Origin: Chondrosia reniformis
Taxonomy: Eukaryota; Porifera; Demospongiae; Chondrillida; Chondrillidae
NCBI GenBank assembly: GCA_947172415.1
Contig: OX359190.1
Location: 9,300,001 to 9,364,000 of the forward strand
Direction: 5' to 3'
DNA length: 64,000 nucleotides
This document shows, piece by piece, positions 51,381 to 62,418 of the stretch. The notes under the pieces were generated by a model that worked only from the letters and a program-made list of their open reading frames with translations, did not search any database and was not told where the DNA came from. The position numbers and the translations under genes are program-made. Within the stretch, counting starts at the first letter, position 1; the number at the start of each line of letters is the position of its first letter.

Positions 51381-53216
51381 TTAGTGTGTCTTAATGTCAA
51401 CACTGAAGTAAAGACAATCATTCTTCAAGTAAATAGCGTTCTTTCCTGTATTATGGGATAGCTCAGTATGGAGGATGAATTTAGGGTAACCCAAGCCTCC
51501 AGATCTCCCTTCTCTAACACGACCACTAGTAACCTCTGAAGTGCCTTCATCATAGGCTATTTTACTCAAGTGATGGATATTTGGCTGTAGTTGGTTGAGT
51601 AAGGTGACTGTGATTGTTCCTCTGAATGGCCACTTGAGATTGTCATCATTTTCACCTTTCATCAGACATGTGTACACTGACACATGTGTACCTTTGCCAT
51701 CACCATGTCCATTGGCATTAACACGCAGACACATCTTGTAACCTCCAAAATGAGAGTAGAATGGAGCACTGTACCATTCTGTGTTCATTCTGGTTTTAGA
51801 TTCAAATCCAGACAGTCGGATAATGTGAGGTGGTTGATATGAGAGAAGGGCACTCAGCCATGGTCCAGGAGGTGCTGGGGGTGTGGCTTCTACACTTATA
51901 TGGAAATCTCCTGGTTCTACTTCAACACTGTCTATTCTGAAATAGAGAGCATCTCCTTTCAAATAGCAATTATTCTTCTCTTCTTTGTACTTTAGGTCAT
52001 TGTGTGAAATTAGTTTATGTGTACCCAACCCAGTACCTCTTCCTCCCATAACTCGAATGGTATAAAAAGGTGATATCTCATTTGCAAATGGGATGGTATA
52101 TGAGTGATGGTTATCTGGCTGTAGTTGGTTTAGCAAGGTGACTGTGATTGTTCCTCTGAATGGCCACTTGAGATTGTTATCCTTTTCACCTTTCATCAGA
52201 CAAATGTACACTGACACGTGTGTACCTTTGCCATCACCATTTCCATTGGCATTAACCTGTAGACACATCTTGTAACCTCCAAAATGAGAGTAGAATGGAG
52301 CACTGAACCATATTTTATCCTGTTTCTTCATGATATCAAAATTATCCATCTTTATAATCAAAGGTGGAAGAGGGTAACAGGAAGGCTTAGAGCAAAGCCA
52401 GTGGCAGAAGGGAAGTTCATAAGGCTCACCCAAATAAGATCTGGACAAAGCCATACTAAGCCCACTTACAGTAACCAAAGCTTTCTCCAAGTGGCCCTCC
52501 TTCTCATCCTGAAGATGCTTATCATGATCCTTCCTCTTAATCATTGAATCACATCCAATTTGGGAATATTCACAAGCTACCAGTTCTTTCTCACATGTTG
52601 CTAAATGAAGCTCCATGTCACCTCGATTCACTGTCCTTCTACATCCAGCAGGACAAGGAAGAGGAAAGGAAGTGCAGATGGTGTAGTGTGAAGTAGTGAT
52701 TAAGTCAAGCACTCCTTCTCGTCCACAGTGACGACAGGGAAATGGACGCAGCTTGCATTCCTTGTTAACGTGATCCTTCATTTTACATAGCTGACCTCTC
52801 ACTCCACACTTCATAGGGCAAGGTGTTGCCTCCGCTAAACACCTGGTCATGTGATCATCACACTCTCCAAGATCTCCCTGCCACTTACAACCATGTTCAC
52901 TATTTGAACATTTCACTTGTAGGTTTCTAACCTGCCTCATTGTTCGATTATCAACAAAGATCTGACACTTAACTCTACAAACAGGACATTGATTTAAGAC
53001 CTTGATACATCCAGCACAGAAAATATGGCCGCAAGATGTCTGTTTAGCATCATTAACCAGTTCAAGGCAAATGGGACATTTCAGTTCTTCAAGTAGTCCT
53101 GGATCCTTTAACAGGAAAGTGAACTCTTTTCCCTTGTAACTAAACTCTTTTGAATAGAGGCCATCTACCCTCTTTACAAAATCCTGTGCAGCTTGTTTTG
53201 ATTTACTTAAAGCCAT
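51381..53216 (-). CDS. TRAF-like protein T5: long N-terminus, RING - zinc fingers - MATH - MATH
   Basis: 611 residues from the ATG at 53216; the frame stays open two codons further, but only to a TTG. This is the first gene of a second subfamily, with an extra N-terminal segment (MALSKSKQAAQDFVKRVDGLYSKEFSYKG). RING ligands are complete. The first zinc-finger block is shorter (HMTRCLAEATPCPMKCG). MATH1 has DKIWFSAPFYSHFGGYKMCLQVNANG. The stop lies 109 bases from the remnant of AGAP copy 4. Upstream, TGATGTCA lies at 53250-53257, 34 bases before the ATG, in place of the TGATGTAA of T1, T2 and T4. Confidence 0.92.
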   Translation of the reverse strand: MALSKSKQAAQDFVKRVDGLYSKEFSYKGKEFTFLLKDPGLLEELKCPICLELVNDAKQTSCGHIFCAGCIKVLNQCPVCRVKCQIFVDNRTMRQVRNLQVKCSNSEHGCKWQGDLGECDDHMTRCLAEATPCPMKCGVRGQLCKMKDHVNKECKLRPFPCRHCGREGVLDLITTSHYTICTSFPLPCPAGCRRTVNRGDMELHLATCEKELVACEYSQIGCDSMIKRKDHDKHLQDEKEGHLEKALVTVSGLSMALSRSYLGEPYELPFCHWLCSKPSCYPLPPLIIKMDNFDIMKKQDKIWFSAPFYSHFGGYKMCLQVNANGNGDGKGTHVSVYICLMKGEKDNNLKWPFRGTITVTLLNQLQPDNHHSYTIPFANEISPFYTIRVMGGRGTGLGTHKLISHNDLKYKEEKNNCYLKGDALYFRIDSVEVEPGDFHISVEATPPAPPGPWLSALLSYQPPHIIRLSGFESKTRMNTEWYSAPFYSHFGGYKMCLRVNANGHGDGKGTHVSVYTCLMKGENDDNLKWPFRGTITVTLLNQLQPNIHHLSKIAYDEGTSEVTSGRVREGRSGGLGYPKFILHTELSHNTGKNAIYLKNDCLYFSVDIKTH

Positions 53217-54228
53217 TGTCAATTAATGCTCACACGACACACTGAGATATGATGTCATTTTGGGAGGAGCTAACACTGCCATTATCAACCCCCTAATTAG
53301 ATAAGTAGGAATATAATTATCAACCCTTTTAGGTCTGTTGTGTTAGCAGTATATATTAGAATAAAGCGTTATTGTAAGAATAGATTGCCACTTCATGTAG
53401 CATATGGTATACGTAGTCTTAAAAACTAATATACATATTATATATTTTACAATAAAGGTAGCAAGACAACATTTAACATACAGACGTGACATGTGCTATA
53501 TATAAGGCATAGTTTAGTGAGTAGGTGCTACTATGAGTTATATATATATAGGAGTGTAGTAGAAGGATAAAATAGACCAGACGTGCACTTGTTGGCATTT
53601 AATAGGACGTCAGTCCACTAGCTATGAGATTAGACTTCAGTCACTTGACAGCTGATCTTGCGTATATAACACACATCATGCAGTGATTATTCATCAATCA
53701 CTTCACAGTTAATCAAGGAATATATAGATATACGTATGACAAACAAAGTGCAACATGAATGTACTATCTTTTAGATGGTACATCTTGCGGTTCTTTGTGT
53801 GTCTAAAATTACAGTTTGGCTTGATAAATCTTTTGGTCAGAGGTTTTGATCCTGGGGGTCTTCACCAGCGACTGATGGATAGGATTTTCATGATTCGTAT
53901 TTCCTGTCACATGATCTTCAATCAGAAGAGAGGAAGAGGAAGTATAAAAAGGTTTCCAGGAATGCTGTAGAATGATTCATTGGTCCATAGGTTCACACCG
54001 GACATTGCTGGATCCTTAGCACTTCCTTGACTCTCCTCCTGTGCCAATTTGTTTCCCTGTCAGCAATTCTGGCCTGGTCTCAAGCAATATCATTGCCCAA
54101 GAACTGAAAGATGTACCGTCTTATAGATAAGTTCAACGCAGTTACAGTAGAAGAAATTCTTATTCTATTATGAATGTACTTGAACAAAATATTAATATAA
54201 AATTCACTGTTAAAAGACAAGTTAGATA
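53217..54228. other. T5-T6 spacer with repeat-derived sequence
   Basis: It contains the T5 promoter block, then a stretch similar to the arms of the 28246 foldback element (gttggcatttaataggacgt, agacttcagtcacttgacag, about 53590-53660), then 53755-54110, which is derived from dispersed repeats and a retroelement remnant. The 71-codon plus-strand ORF at 53755-53970 recurs at 59271 only because the block is duplicated. No gene is supported. Confidence 0.55.
53990..54110 (-). mobile_element. Retroelement C-terminal remnant (Penelope/GIY-YIG-type end suspected)
   Basis: On the minus strand, one frame reads DQARIADRETNWHRRRVKE and then VLRIQQ, preceded by a stop where a Trp would fit and followed quickly by another stop. 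The NWHRRRVKE-type motif is familiar from the C-terminal ends of animal reverse-transcriptase elements. This is recollection of the family, not a search. It is a short, dead fragment and recurs at 59510-59630. Confidence 0.4.
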
Positions 54229-56043
54229 CTAGTCTGTCTTAATGTCAACGCTGAAGAAAAGACAATCATACTTCAAGTAAACAATGTTCTTTTCCATATT
54301 ATGGGATAGGTCAGTATGGAGGATGAATTTATGGGAACCCCAGCCTCCTGATCTCCTTTCTTTAACACGAGCATTATAAACTTCTGAAGTGTTTTTATCA
54401 TAGGTAATGGCACACAAGTGATGGTTATTTGGCTGTAGTTGGTTGAGTAAGGTGACTGTGATTATTCCTCTGAATGGCCACTTGAGATTGTCATCATTTT
54501 CACCTTTCATCAGATAAATGAACACTGACACATGTGCACCTTTACAGACACTACTTCCATTGGTAAAAACACGCAGACACATCTTGTAACCTCCAAAATG
54601 AGAGTAGAACGGAGCACTGTACCATTCTGTGTTCATCCTGGTTTTAGATTCAAATCCAGACAGTCGGATAATGTGAGGTGGTTGATATGAGAGAGGGGCA
54701 CTCAGCCATGATCCAGGAGGTGCTGGGGGTGTGGCTTCTTCATTTGTTTGGAAATCTCCTGGTTCTACTTCAACACTGTCTATTCTGAAGTTCAGAGCAT
54801 CTCCTTTCAAATAGCAACTATTCTTCTCTTCTTTGTACTTTAGGTCATTGTGTGAAATTAGTTCATGTGCACCCCAACCAGCTCCTCTTCCTTTCATAAC
54901 TCGGCTGGTATAGTCTCCTGCAATCTCTTCAGCATAATCAATTTTAACCACACAATGGTTCTTTGATTGTAGTTGGTCTAGTAAAGTGACAGTGATTGTT
55001 CCTCTGAATGGCCACTTGAGATTGCCATCATATTCGCCTTTCATCAGACATGTGAACACTGACATGTGTCGACCTTTACCATCACCAAATCCATTGGCAT
55101 AAACGTTCAGACACATCTTGTAACCTCCAAAATGGGAATAGAATGGAGCACTGGACCATATTTTATTCTGTTTCTTCATTTCACCAAATTTATCCATCTT
55201 TATAATCAAAGGAGGAAGAGGGTAACAGGAAGGCTTAGAGCAAAGCCAGTGGCGGAATGGAGGTTCATAAGGTTCCCTTGAACAAGATCTAGACAAAGCC
55301 ATAGTAAGTCCACTTACAGTATCCAATGTCTTCTCCAAGTGGCCCTCCTTCTCATCTTGAAGATGCTTATTAAGATCCTTCCTCTTAATCACTGAATCAC
55401 ATCCCATTTGGGAATATTCACAAGTTACCAGTTCTTCCTCACATGTTGCTAAATGATGTTTCATGTCACCTCGTTTCACTGTCTTCCTACATCCAGCGGG
55501 ACAAGGAAGAGGAAAGGAACTGCAGATGGTGTAGTGAGAAGTAGTGATTAAGTCAAACACTCCTTCTCGTCCACAGTGACGACAGGGAAATGGACGCAGC
55601 TTGCATTCTTTGTCAGCGTGATCCTTCATTTTATGTCGCTGACCTCTCACTCCACACTTCATAGGGCAAGGTATTACTTCAAAGGAACACTTGCTGGTCA
55701 TGTGATCATCACAATCTCCAAGATCTCCCTGCCACTTGCAACCACGTTTACTATTCAAACATTTAACCTGTAGATTTCTAACCTGCCTCATTGTTCGATT
55801 ATCAGGAAATATCTGACATTTTACTCTACAAACAGGACACTGATTTAAGACCTTGATACATCTAGCACAAAAAACATGGCCGCAAGATGTCTGTTTAGCA
55901 TCATTAACCAATTCAAGACAAATGGGACATTTCAGTTCTTTAAGTAGTCCTGGATCCTTCAACAGGAATGTATACTCTTTCCCTTTGTAACTAAACTCTT
56001 TTGAATAGAGGCCATCTACTCTCTTTACAAAACTTAAAGCCAT
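54229..56043 (-). CDS. TRAF-like protein T6: RING - zinc fingers - MATH - MATH
   Basis: 604 residues. It belongs to the long-N-terminus subfamily but has lost the KSKQAAQYF segment, starting MALSFVKRVDGLYSKEF. The RING reads CPICLEL...CGHVFCARCIKVLNQCPVC with all ligands. MATH2 is distinct: VFTNGSSVCKGAHVSVFIYLMKGEN replaces the usual YANGxGDGKGTHVSV. A perfect CRE palindrome (TGACGTCA) lies at 56078-56085, 35 bases before the ATG. It is the parent or sister of the frameshifted T8 in the 5.5 kb duplication. Confidence 0.92.
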   Translation of the reverse strand: MALSFVKRVDGLYSKEFSYKGKEYTFLLKDPGLLKELKCPICLELVNDAKQTSCGHVFCARCIKVLNQCPVCRVKCQIFPDNRTMRQVRNLQVKCLNSKRGCKWQGDLGDCDDHMTSKCSFEVIPCPMKCGVRGQRHKMKDHADKECKLRPFPCRHCGREGVFDLITTSHYTICSSFPLPCPAGCRKTVKRGDMKHHLATCEEELVTCEYSQMGCDSVIKRKDLNKHLQDEKEGHLEKTLDTVSGLTMALSRSCSREPYEPPFRHWLCSKPSCYPLPPLIIKMDKFGEMKKQNKIWSSAPFYSHFGGYKMCLNVYANGFGDGKGRHMSVFTCLMKGEYDGNLKWPFRGTITVTLLDQLQSKNHCVVKIDYAEEIAGDYTSRVMKGRGAGWGAHELISHNDLKYKEEKNSCYLKGDALNFRIDSVEVEPGDFQTNEEATPPAPPGSWLSAPLSYQPPHIIRLSGFESKTRMNTEWYSAPFYSHFGGYKMCLRVFTNGSSVCKGAHVSVFIYLMKGENDDNLKWPFRGIITVTLLNQLQPNNHHLCAITYDKNTSEVYNARVKERRSGGWGSHKFILHTDLSHNMEKNIVYLKYDCLFFSVDIKTD

Positions 56044-56898
56044 TGTCTATTAATGCTCACTTTACACACATGAGGTATGACGTCATTTTGGGAGGAGCTA
56101 ATACTGCCATTATCAACTCCATTATAGTGCAAGAATACGTAGATTGCCACTTCTTGTAGGAAGTGGCAATCAGAATAGACTCTTAGTACAATATATAGTG
56201 ATCATATACATGTAGCAAGACACTTAACAATTACTGAAGCGAACTACATGTTCATATCACTACTATAGGTAGATGACACCTACAGTGAATACCAACTTTG
56301 AATCACACATTATTATTATTAATTACCATTGTCAGACCTCAATTTTGAGGTAAGGGCTAGTAGTAATTATAGGGTTTTTACAGTATTTAAATGTTTTTAC
56401 ATATGCTTGATATGCCAACACACCTAATATAAGTAACTCTATCAAATCTGAAATCAACAGCAGAGAGCTAAGATCCATATGCAAGCTTACAGTTATTAAT
56501 TTACCTATATATATATAATTTACATTTACTTTACTGATATTATATACATTCCCCATACACATCACTTTAGAGCAAGCATGAGTTGCACCATGATATGATA
56601 TGTTTTTTTCATCTCGAATGACTATTACTGGCCATGCTTGGGAGGTTATCACAATCACGATCATGTTAATTAATCACAATTGGTTGCCATTAAATAGGAC
56701 TTCAGTTCACCAGCCAAGATTAGACTTCGGTCACTTGACCGGTCTTGTGTAGTATGCTCCAGTAATTATTCATTAATCACTTCACAGTTAATCAAATAAT
56801 AGATAATACAGTACGTATATACGTTTAGCAAACAAATTAAATGGATGTACTAAGCAAAATATTAATATAAAATTCACTGTTAAAAGACAAGTTAGATA
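56044..56898. other. T6-T7 spacer
   Basis: It contains the T6 promoter block with the CRE, a perfect hairpin at 56142-56171, AT-rich sequence, and a stretch at about 56680-56750 (ttggttgccattaaatagga, agacttcggtcacttgaccg) related to the 28246 foldback family. The minus-strand ORF at 56332-56664 has no family signature and recurs shortened at 61853 because of the duplication. No gene is supported. Confidence 0.5.
56142..56171. repeat. Perfect 12-bp-stem hairpin
   Basis: The arms gattgccacttc and gaagtggcaatc are exact reverse complements around a six-base loop (ttgtag). It lies about 100 bases upstream of the T6 ATG. One arm (agattgccacttc) also occurs upstream of T5 and T7, and the whole hairpin recurs upstream of T8. 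Confidence 0.85.
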
Positions 56899-58737
56899 CT
56901 AGTCTGTCTTAAGGTCAACACTGAAGTAAAGACAATCATACTTCAAGTAAATAATGTTCTGTTGTGTGATATGGTATAAGACAGTATGGGGGATGAATTT
57001 ATGGGAACCCCAGCCTCCAGATGTCCCTTCTTTAACACGAGCATTATAAACTTCTGAAGTGTTTTTATCATAGGTAATGGCACACAAGTGATGGTTATTT
57101 GGCTGTAGTTGGTTTAGTAAGGTGACTGTGATTGTTCCTCTGAATGGCCACTTGAGATTGCCATCATATTCGCCTTTCATCAGATGTATGTACACTGACA
57201 AATGTGTACCTTTACCATCACCATTTCCATTGGTATAAACACGCAGACACATCTTGTAACCTCCAAAATGAGTGTAGAATGGAGCACTGAACCATATTGT
57301 GTTCATTCTGGTTTTAGATTTAAATCCAGACAGTCGGATAATGTGAGGTGGTTGATATGAGAGAAGGGCACTCAGCCATGGTCCAGGAGGTGCTGAGGGA
57401 GTGGCCTCTTCTCTTGTATGGAAATCTCCTGGTTCTACTTCAACGCTGTCTATTCTGAAATAGAGAGCATCTCCTTTCAAATAGCAACTATTCTTCTCTT
57501 CATTGTACTTTAGGTCATTGTGTGAAATTAGCTTATATCTGCCAAAGCCAGCACCTCTTTCTTCCATTACTCGAATGGTAGAATTAGCTGATATCTCATT
57601 TGCATATCGGATGGTATTTGAGTGATGGTTATCTGGCTGTAGTTGGTTTAGTAAGGTGACTGTGATTGTTCCTCTGAATGGCCACTTGATATTGTCGTCA
57701 TTTTCACCTTTCATCAGACAAATGCACACTGACACATTTGTACCTTTGCCATCACCAAATCCATTGGCATCAACACGCAGACACATCTTGTAACCTCCAA
57801 AATGTGAGTAGAATGGAGCACTGAACCATATTTTATTCTGTTTCTTCATGATATCAAAATTATCCATCTTTATAATCAAAGGAGGAAGAGGGTAACAGGA
57901 GGACTTAGAGCAAAGCCAGTGGCGGAAGGGAGGTTCAAAAGGTTCTCTTGAGCAAGATCTAGACAAAGCCATACTAATCCCACTTACAGTAACCAAAGCT
58001 TTCTCCAAGTGGCCCTCCTTCTCATCTTGAAGATGCTTATTAAGATCCTTCCTCTTAATCACTGAATCACATCCAATTTGGGAATACTTGCAAGCTACCA
58101 GTTCTTCCTCACATGTTGCTAAATGATGTTTCATATCACCTCGTTTCACTGTCTTTCTACATCCCGCAGGACAAGGAAGAGGATAGGAACTGCAGATCGT
58201 GTAGTGAGAAGTAGTGATTAAGTCAAACACTCCTTCTCGTCCACAGTGACGACAGGGAAATGGACGCAGCTTGCATTCCTTGTTAGTGTGATCTCTCATT
58301 TTGTGTCGCTGACCTCTCAATCCACACTTCATAGGGCAAGGTGTTGCCTCTGCTAAACACTTATTGGTCATGTGATCATCACAATCTCCAAGATCTCCCT
58401 GCCACTTGCAACCTTGCTTACTATTCAAACATTTAACCTGTAGATTTCTAACCTGCCTCATTGTTCGATTATCAGGAAATATCTGACATTTTACTCTACA
58501 AACAGGACACTGATTTAAGACCTTGATACATCTAGCACAAAAAACATGGCCGCAAGATGTCTGTTTAGCATCATTAACCAGTTCAAGGCAAATGGGACAT
58601 TTCAGTTCTTCAAGTAGTCCTGGATCCTTCAACAGGAAAGTGTACTCTTTTCCCTTGTAACTAAACTCTTTTGAATAGAGGCCATCTACCCTCTTTTCAA
58701 AATACTGTGCAGCTTGTTTTGATTTACTAAAAGCCAT
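56899..58737 (-). CDS. TRAF-like protein T7: RING - zinc fingers - MATH - MATH
   Basis: 612 residues from the ATG at 58737; the upstream extension reaches only a TTG. The N-terminus is MAFSKSKQAAQYFEKRVDGLYSKEF. RING ligands are complete (CGHVFCARC). The zinc-finger block is KCLAEATPCPMKCGLRGQRHKMRDHTNKEC. MATH1 carries GTNVSVCICLMKGENDDNIKWPF, and its variable segment reads RVMEERGAGFGRYKL. MATH2 has NTIWFSAPFYTHFGG. TGATGTCA lies at 58772-58779. The C-terminal half is almost identical to that of T9, while the N-terminal half is not. Confidence 0.92.
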   Translation of the reverse strand: MAFSKSKQAAQYFEKRVDGLYSKEFSYKGKEYTFLLKDPGLLEELKCPICLELVNDAKQTSCGHVFCARCIKVLNQCPVCRVKCQIFPDNRTMRQVRNLQVKCLNSKQGCKWQGDLGDCDDHMTNKCLAEATPCPMKCGLRGQRHKMRDHTNKECKLRPFPCRHCGREGVFDLITTSHYTICSSYPLPCPAGCRKTVKRGDMKHHLATCEEELVACKYSQIGCDSVIKRKDLNKHLQDEKEGHLEKALVTVSGISMALSRSCSREPFEPPFRHWLCSKSSCYPLPPLIIKMDNFDIMKKQNKIWFSAPFYSHFGGYKMCLRVDANGFGDGKGTNVSVCICLMKGENDDNIKWPFRGTITVTLLNQLQPDNHHSNTIRYANEISANSTIRVMEERGAGFGRYKLISHNDLKYNEEKNSCYLKGDALYFRIDSVEVEPGDFHTREEATPSAPPGPWLSALLSYQPPHIIRLSGFKSKTRMNTIWFSAPFYTHFGGYKMCLRVYTNGNGDGKGTHLSVYIHLMKGEYDGNLKWPFRGTITVTLLNQLQPNNHHLCAITYDKNTSEVYNARVKEGTSGGWGSHKFIPHTVLYHITQQNIIYLKYDCLYFSVDLKTD

Positions 58738-59738
58738 TGTCAATTAATGCTCACACGACACACATGAGGTATGATGTCAGTTTGGGGAGGAGCTAATTAG
58801 ATAAGTAGGAATATAATTATCAACCCTTTTAGATCTGTTGTGTTAGCAATATATATTAGAATAAAACGTAGTTGTAAGAATAAAACGTTATTGAAAGAAT
58901 AGATTGCCACTTCATGTAGCATATGGTATACGTAGTCTTAAAAACTAATATACATATTATATATTTTACAATAAAGGTAGCAAGACAACATTTAACATAC
59001 AGACGTGACATGTCTATATATAGGGCATAGTTTAGTGAGTGGGTGCTACTATGAGTTATATATATAGGAGTGTAGTAGAAGGATAAAATAGACCAGACGT
59101 GCACTTGTTGGCATTTAATAGGATGTCAGTCCACTAGCTATGAGATTAGACTTCAGTCACTTGACAGCTGATCTTGCGTATATAACACACTCCATGCAGT
59201 GATTATTCATCAATCACTTCACAGTTAATCAAGGAATATATAGATATACGTATGCCAAACAAAGTGCAACATGAATGTACTATCTTTTAGATGGTACATC
59301 TTGCGGTTCTTTGTGTGTCTAAAATTACAGTTTGGCTTGATAAATCTTTTGGTCAAAGGTTTTGATCCTGGGGGTCTTCACCAGCGACTGATGGATAGGA
59401 TTTTCATGATTCGTATTTCCTGTCACATGATCTTCAATCAGAAGAGAGGAAGAGGAAGTATAAAAAGGTTTCCAGGAATGCTGTAGAATGATTCATTGGT
59501 CCATAGGTTCATTCTAACCGGACATTGCTGGATCCTTAGCACTTCCTTGACTCTCCTCCTGTGCCAATTTGTTTCCCTGTCAGCAATTCTGGCCTGGTCT
59601 CAAGCAATATCATTGCCCAAGAACTGAAAGATGTACCGTCTTATAGATAAGTTCAACGCAGTTACAGTAGAAGAAATTCTTATTCTATTATGAACAAAAT
59701 ATTAATATAAAATTCACTGTTAAAAGACAAGTTAGATA
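58738..59738. other. T7-T8 spacer (duplicate of 53217-54228)
   Basis: It is nearly identical to the T5-T6 spacer, including the repeat-derived 71-codon frame (59271-59486) and the retroelement remnant. A local duplication of the ataaaacgt..gaa segment near 58858-58900 distinguishes it. No gene is supported. Confidence 0.6.
59510..59630 (-). mobile_element. Retroelement C-terminal remnant, second copy
   Basis: Same fragment as at 53990-54110, with the same stops. It is carried by the 5.5 kb duplication rather than by a new insertion. Confidence 0.4.
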
Positions 59739-61564
59739 CTAGTCTGTCTTAATGTCAACGCTGAAGAAAAGACAATCATACTTCAAGTAAACAATGTTCT
59801 TTTCTGTATTATGGGATAGGTCAGTATGGAGGATGAATTTATGGGAACCCCAGCCTCCTGATCTCCCTTCTTTAACACGAGCATTATAAACTTCTGAAGT
59901 GTTTTTATCATAGGTAATGGCACACAAGTGATGGTTATTTGGCTGTAGTTGGTTTAGTAAGGTGACTGTGATTATTCCTCTGAATGGCCACTTGAGATTG
60001 TCATCATTTTCACCTTTCATCAGATAAATGAACACTGACACATGTGCACCTTTACAGACACTACTTCCATTGGTATAAACACGCAGACACATCTTGTAAC
60101 CTCCAAAATGAGAGTAGAACGGAGCACTGTACCATTCTGTGTTCATCCTGGTTTTAGATTCAAATCCAGACAGTCGGATAATGTGAGGTGGTTGATATGA
60201 GAGAGGGGCACTCAGCCATGATCCAGGAGGTGCTGGGGGTGTGGCTTCTTCATTTGTTTGGAAATCTCCTGGTTCTACTTCAACACTGTCCCCTTTCAAA
60301 TAGCAACTATTCTTCTCTTCTTTGTACTTTAGGTCATTGTGTGAAATTAGTTCATGTGCACCCCAACCAGCTCCTCTTCCTTTCCTAACTCGGCTGGTAT
60401 AGTCTCCTGCAATCTCTTCAGCATAATCAATTTTAACGAAGCAATGGTTCTTTGATTGTAGTTGGTCTAGTAAAGTGACTGTGATTGTTCCTCTGAATGG
60501 CCACTTGAGATTGTCATCATATTCGCCTTTCATCAGACATGTGAACACTGACACGTGTCTACCTTTACCATCACCAAATCCATTGGCATAAAGTTCAGAC
60601 ACATCTTGTAACCTCCAAAATGGGAATAGAATGGAGCACTGGACCATATTTTATTCTGTTTCTTCATTTCACCAAATTTATCCATCTTTATAATCAAAGG
60701 AGGAAGAGGGTAACAGGAAGGCTTAGAGCAAAGCCAGTGGCGGAATGGAGGTTCATAAGGTTCATAAGGTTCCCTTGAACAAGATCTAGACAAAGCCATA
60801 GAAAGTCCACTTACAGTATCCAATGTCTTCTCCAAGTGGCCCTCCTTCTCATCTTGAAGATGCTTATTAAGATCCTTCCTCTTAATCACTAAATCACATC
60901 CCATTTGGGAATATTCACAAGTTACCAGTTCTTCCTCACATGTTGCTAAATGATGCTTCATGTCACCTCGTTTCACTGTCTTCCTACATCCAGCGGGACA
61001 AAGAAGAGGAAAGGAACTGCAGATGGTGTAGTGAGAAGTAGTGATTAAGTCGAACACTCCTTCTCGTCCACAGTGAGGACAGGGAAATGGACGCAGCTTG
61101 CATTCTTTGTCAGCGTGATCCTTCATTTTATGTCGCTGACCTCTCACTCCACACTTCATAGGGCAAGGTATTACTTCAAAGGAACAATTGCTGGTCATGT
61201 GATCATCACAATCTCCAAGATCTCCCTGCCACTTGCAACCACGTTTACTATTCAAACATTTAACCTGTAGATTTCTAACCTGCCTCATTGTTCGATTATC
61301 AGGAAATATCTGACATTTTACTCTACAAACAGGACACTGATTTAAGACCTTGATACATCCAGCACAAAAAACATGGCCGCAAGATGTCTGTTTAGCATCA
61401 TTAACCAATTCAAGACAAATGGGACATTTCAGTTCTTTAAGTAGTCCTGGATCCTTCAACAGGAATGTATACTCTTTCCCTTTGTAACTAAACTCTTTTG
61501 AATAGAGGCCCTCTACTCTCTTTACAAAATACTGTGCAGCTTGTTTTGATTTACTTAAAGCCAT
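59739..61564 (-). pseudogene. TRAF-like gene T8, frameshifted in MATH1
   Basis: A duplicate of T6 that keeps the full N-terminus (MALSKSKQAAQYFVKRVEGLYSKEF), RING and zinc fingers. A one-base deletion at about 60591 (gcataaagttcag versus gcataaacgttcag in T6) shifts the frame inside MATH1, so translation would end at 60533 after 343 residues. The rest (59739-60647) stays open in the other frame and also lacks 21 bases in phase (seven residues, between KGD and SVEVEPG). A product with a RING and zinc fingers but no complete MATH is possible. The frame break may also be a sequencing error. TGATGTCA lies at 61599-61606. Confidence 0.85.
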
Positions 61565-62418
61565 TGTCTATTAATGCTCACCTGACACACATGAGGTATG
61601 ATGTCATTTTGGGAGGAGCTAATGCTGCCATTATCAACTCCATTATAGTGCAAGAATACGTAGATTGCCACTTCTTGTAGGAAGTGGCAATCAGAATAGA
61701 CTCTTAGTACAATATATAGTGATCATATACATGTAGCAAGACACTTAACAATTACTGAAGCGAACTACATGTTCATATCACTACTATAGGTAGATGACAC
61801 CTACAGTGAATACCAACTTTGAATCACACATTATTATTATTAATTACCATTGTCAGACCTCAATTTTGAGGTAAGGGCTAGTAGTAATTATAGGGTTTTT
61901 ACAGTATTTAAATGTTTTTACATATGCTTGATATGCCAACACACCTAATATAAGTAACTCTATCAAATCTGAAATCAACAGCAGAGAGCTAAGATCCATA
62001 TGCAAGCTTACAGTTATTAATTTACCTATATATATATAATTTACATTTACTTTACTGATATTATATACATTCCCCATACACATCACTTTAGAGCAAGCAT
62101 GAGTTGCACCATGATATGATATGTTTTTTTCATCTCAAATGACTATTACTGGCCATGCATGGGAGGTTATCACAATCACGATCATGTTAATTAATCACAA
62201 TTGGTTGCCATTAAATAGGACTTCAGTTCACCAGCCAAGATTAGACTTCGGTCACTTGACCGGTCTTGTGTAGTATGCTCCAGTAATTATTCATTAATCA
62301 CTTCACAGTTAATCAAATAATAGATATACAGTACGTATATACGTTTAGCAAACAAATTAAATGGATGTACTAAGCAAAATATTAATATAAAATTCACTGT
62401 TAAAAGACAAGTTAGATA
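61565..62418. other. T8-T9 spacer (duplicate of 56044-56898)
   Basis: It is nearly identical to the T6-T7 spacer, including the 12-bp-stem hairpin (about 61663-61692) and the foldback-related stretch near 62200-62270. No gene is supported. Confidence 0.6.

Noticed and set aside
53755-53970. 71-codon plus-strand ORF, repeated at 59271
   Set aside because: It recurs because of the 5.5 kb duplication. Part of it matches dispersed repeat sequence (also near 4290 and 11955) and it has no family signature.
56332-56664. Minus-strand ORF in the T6-T7 spacer, repeated shorter at 61853
   Set aside because: AT-rich hydrophobic reading frame, shortened in the duplicate, with no promoter or family signature.
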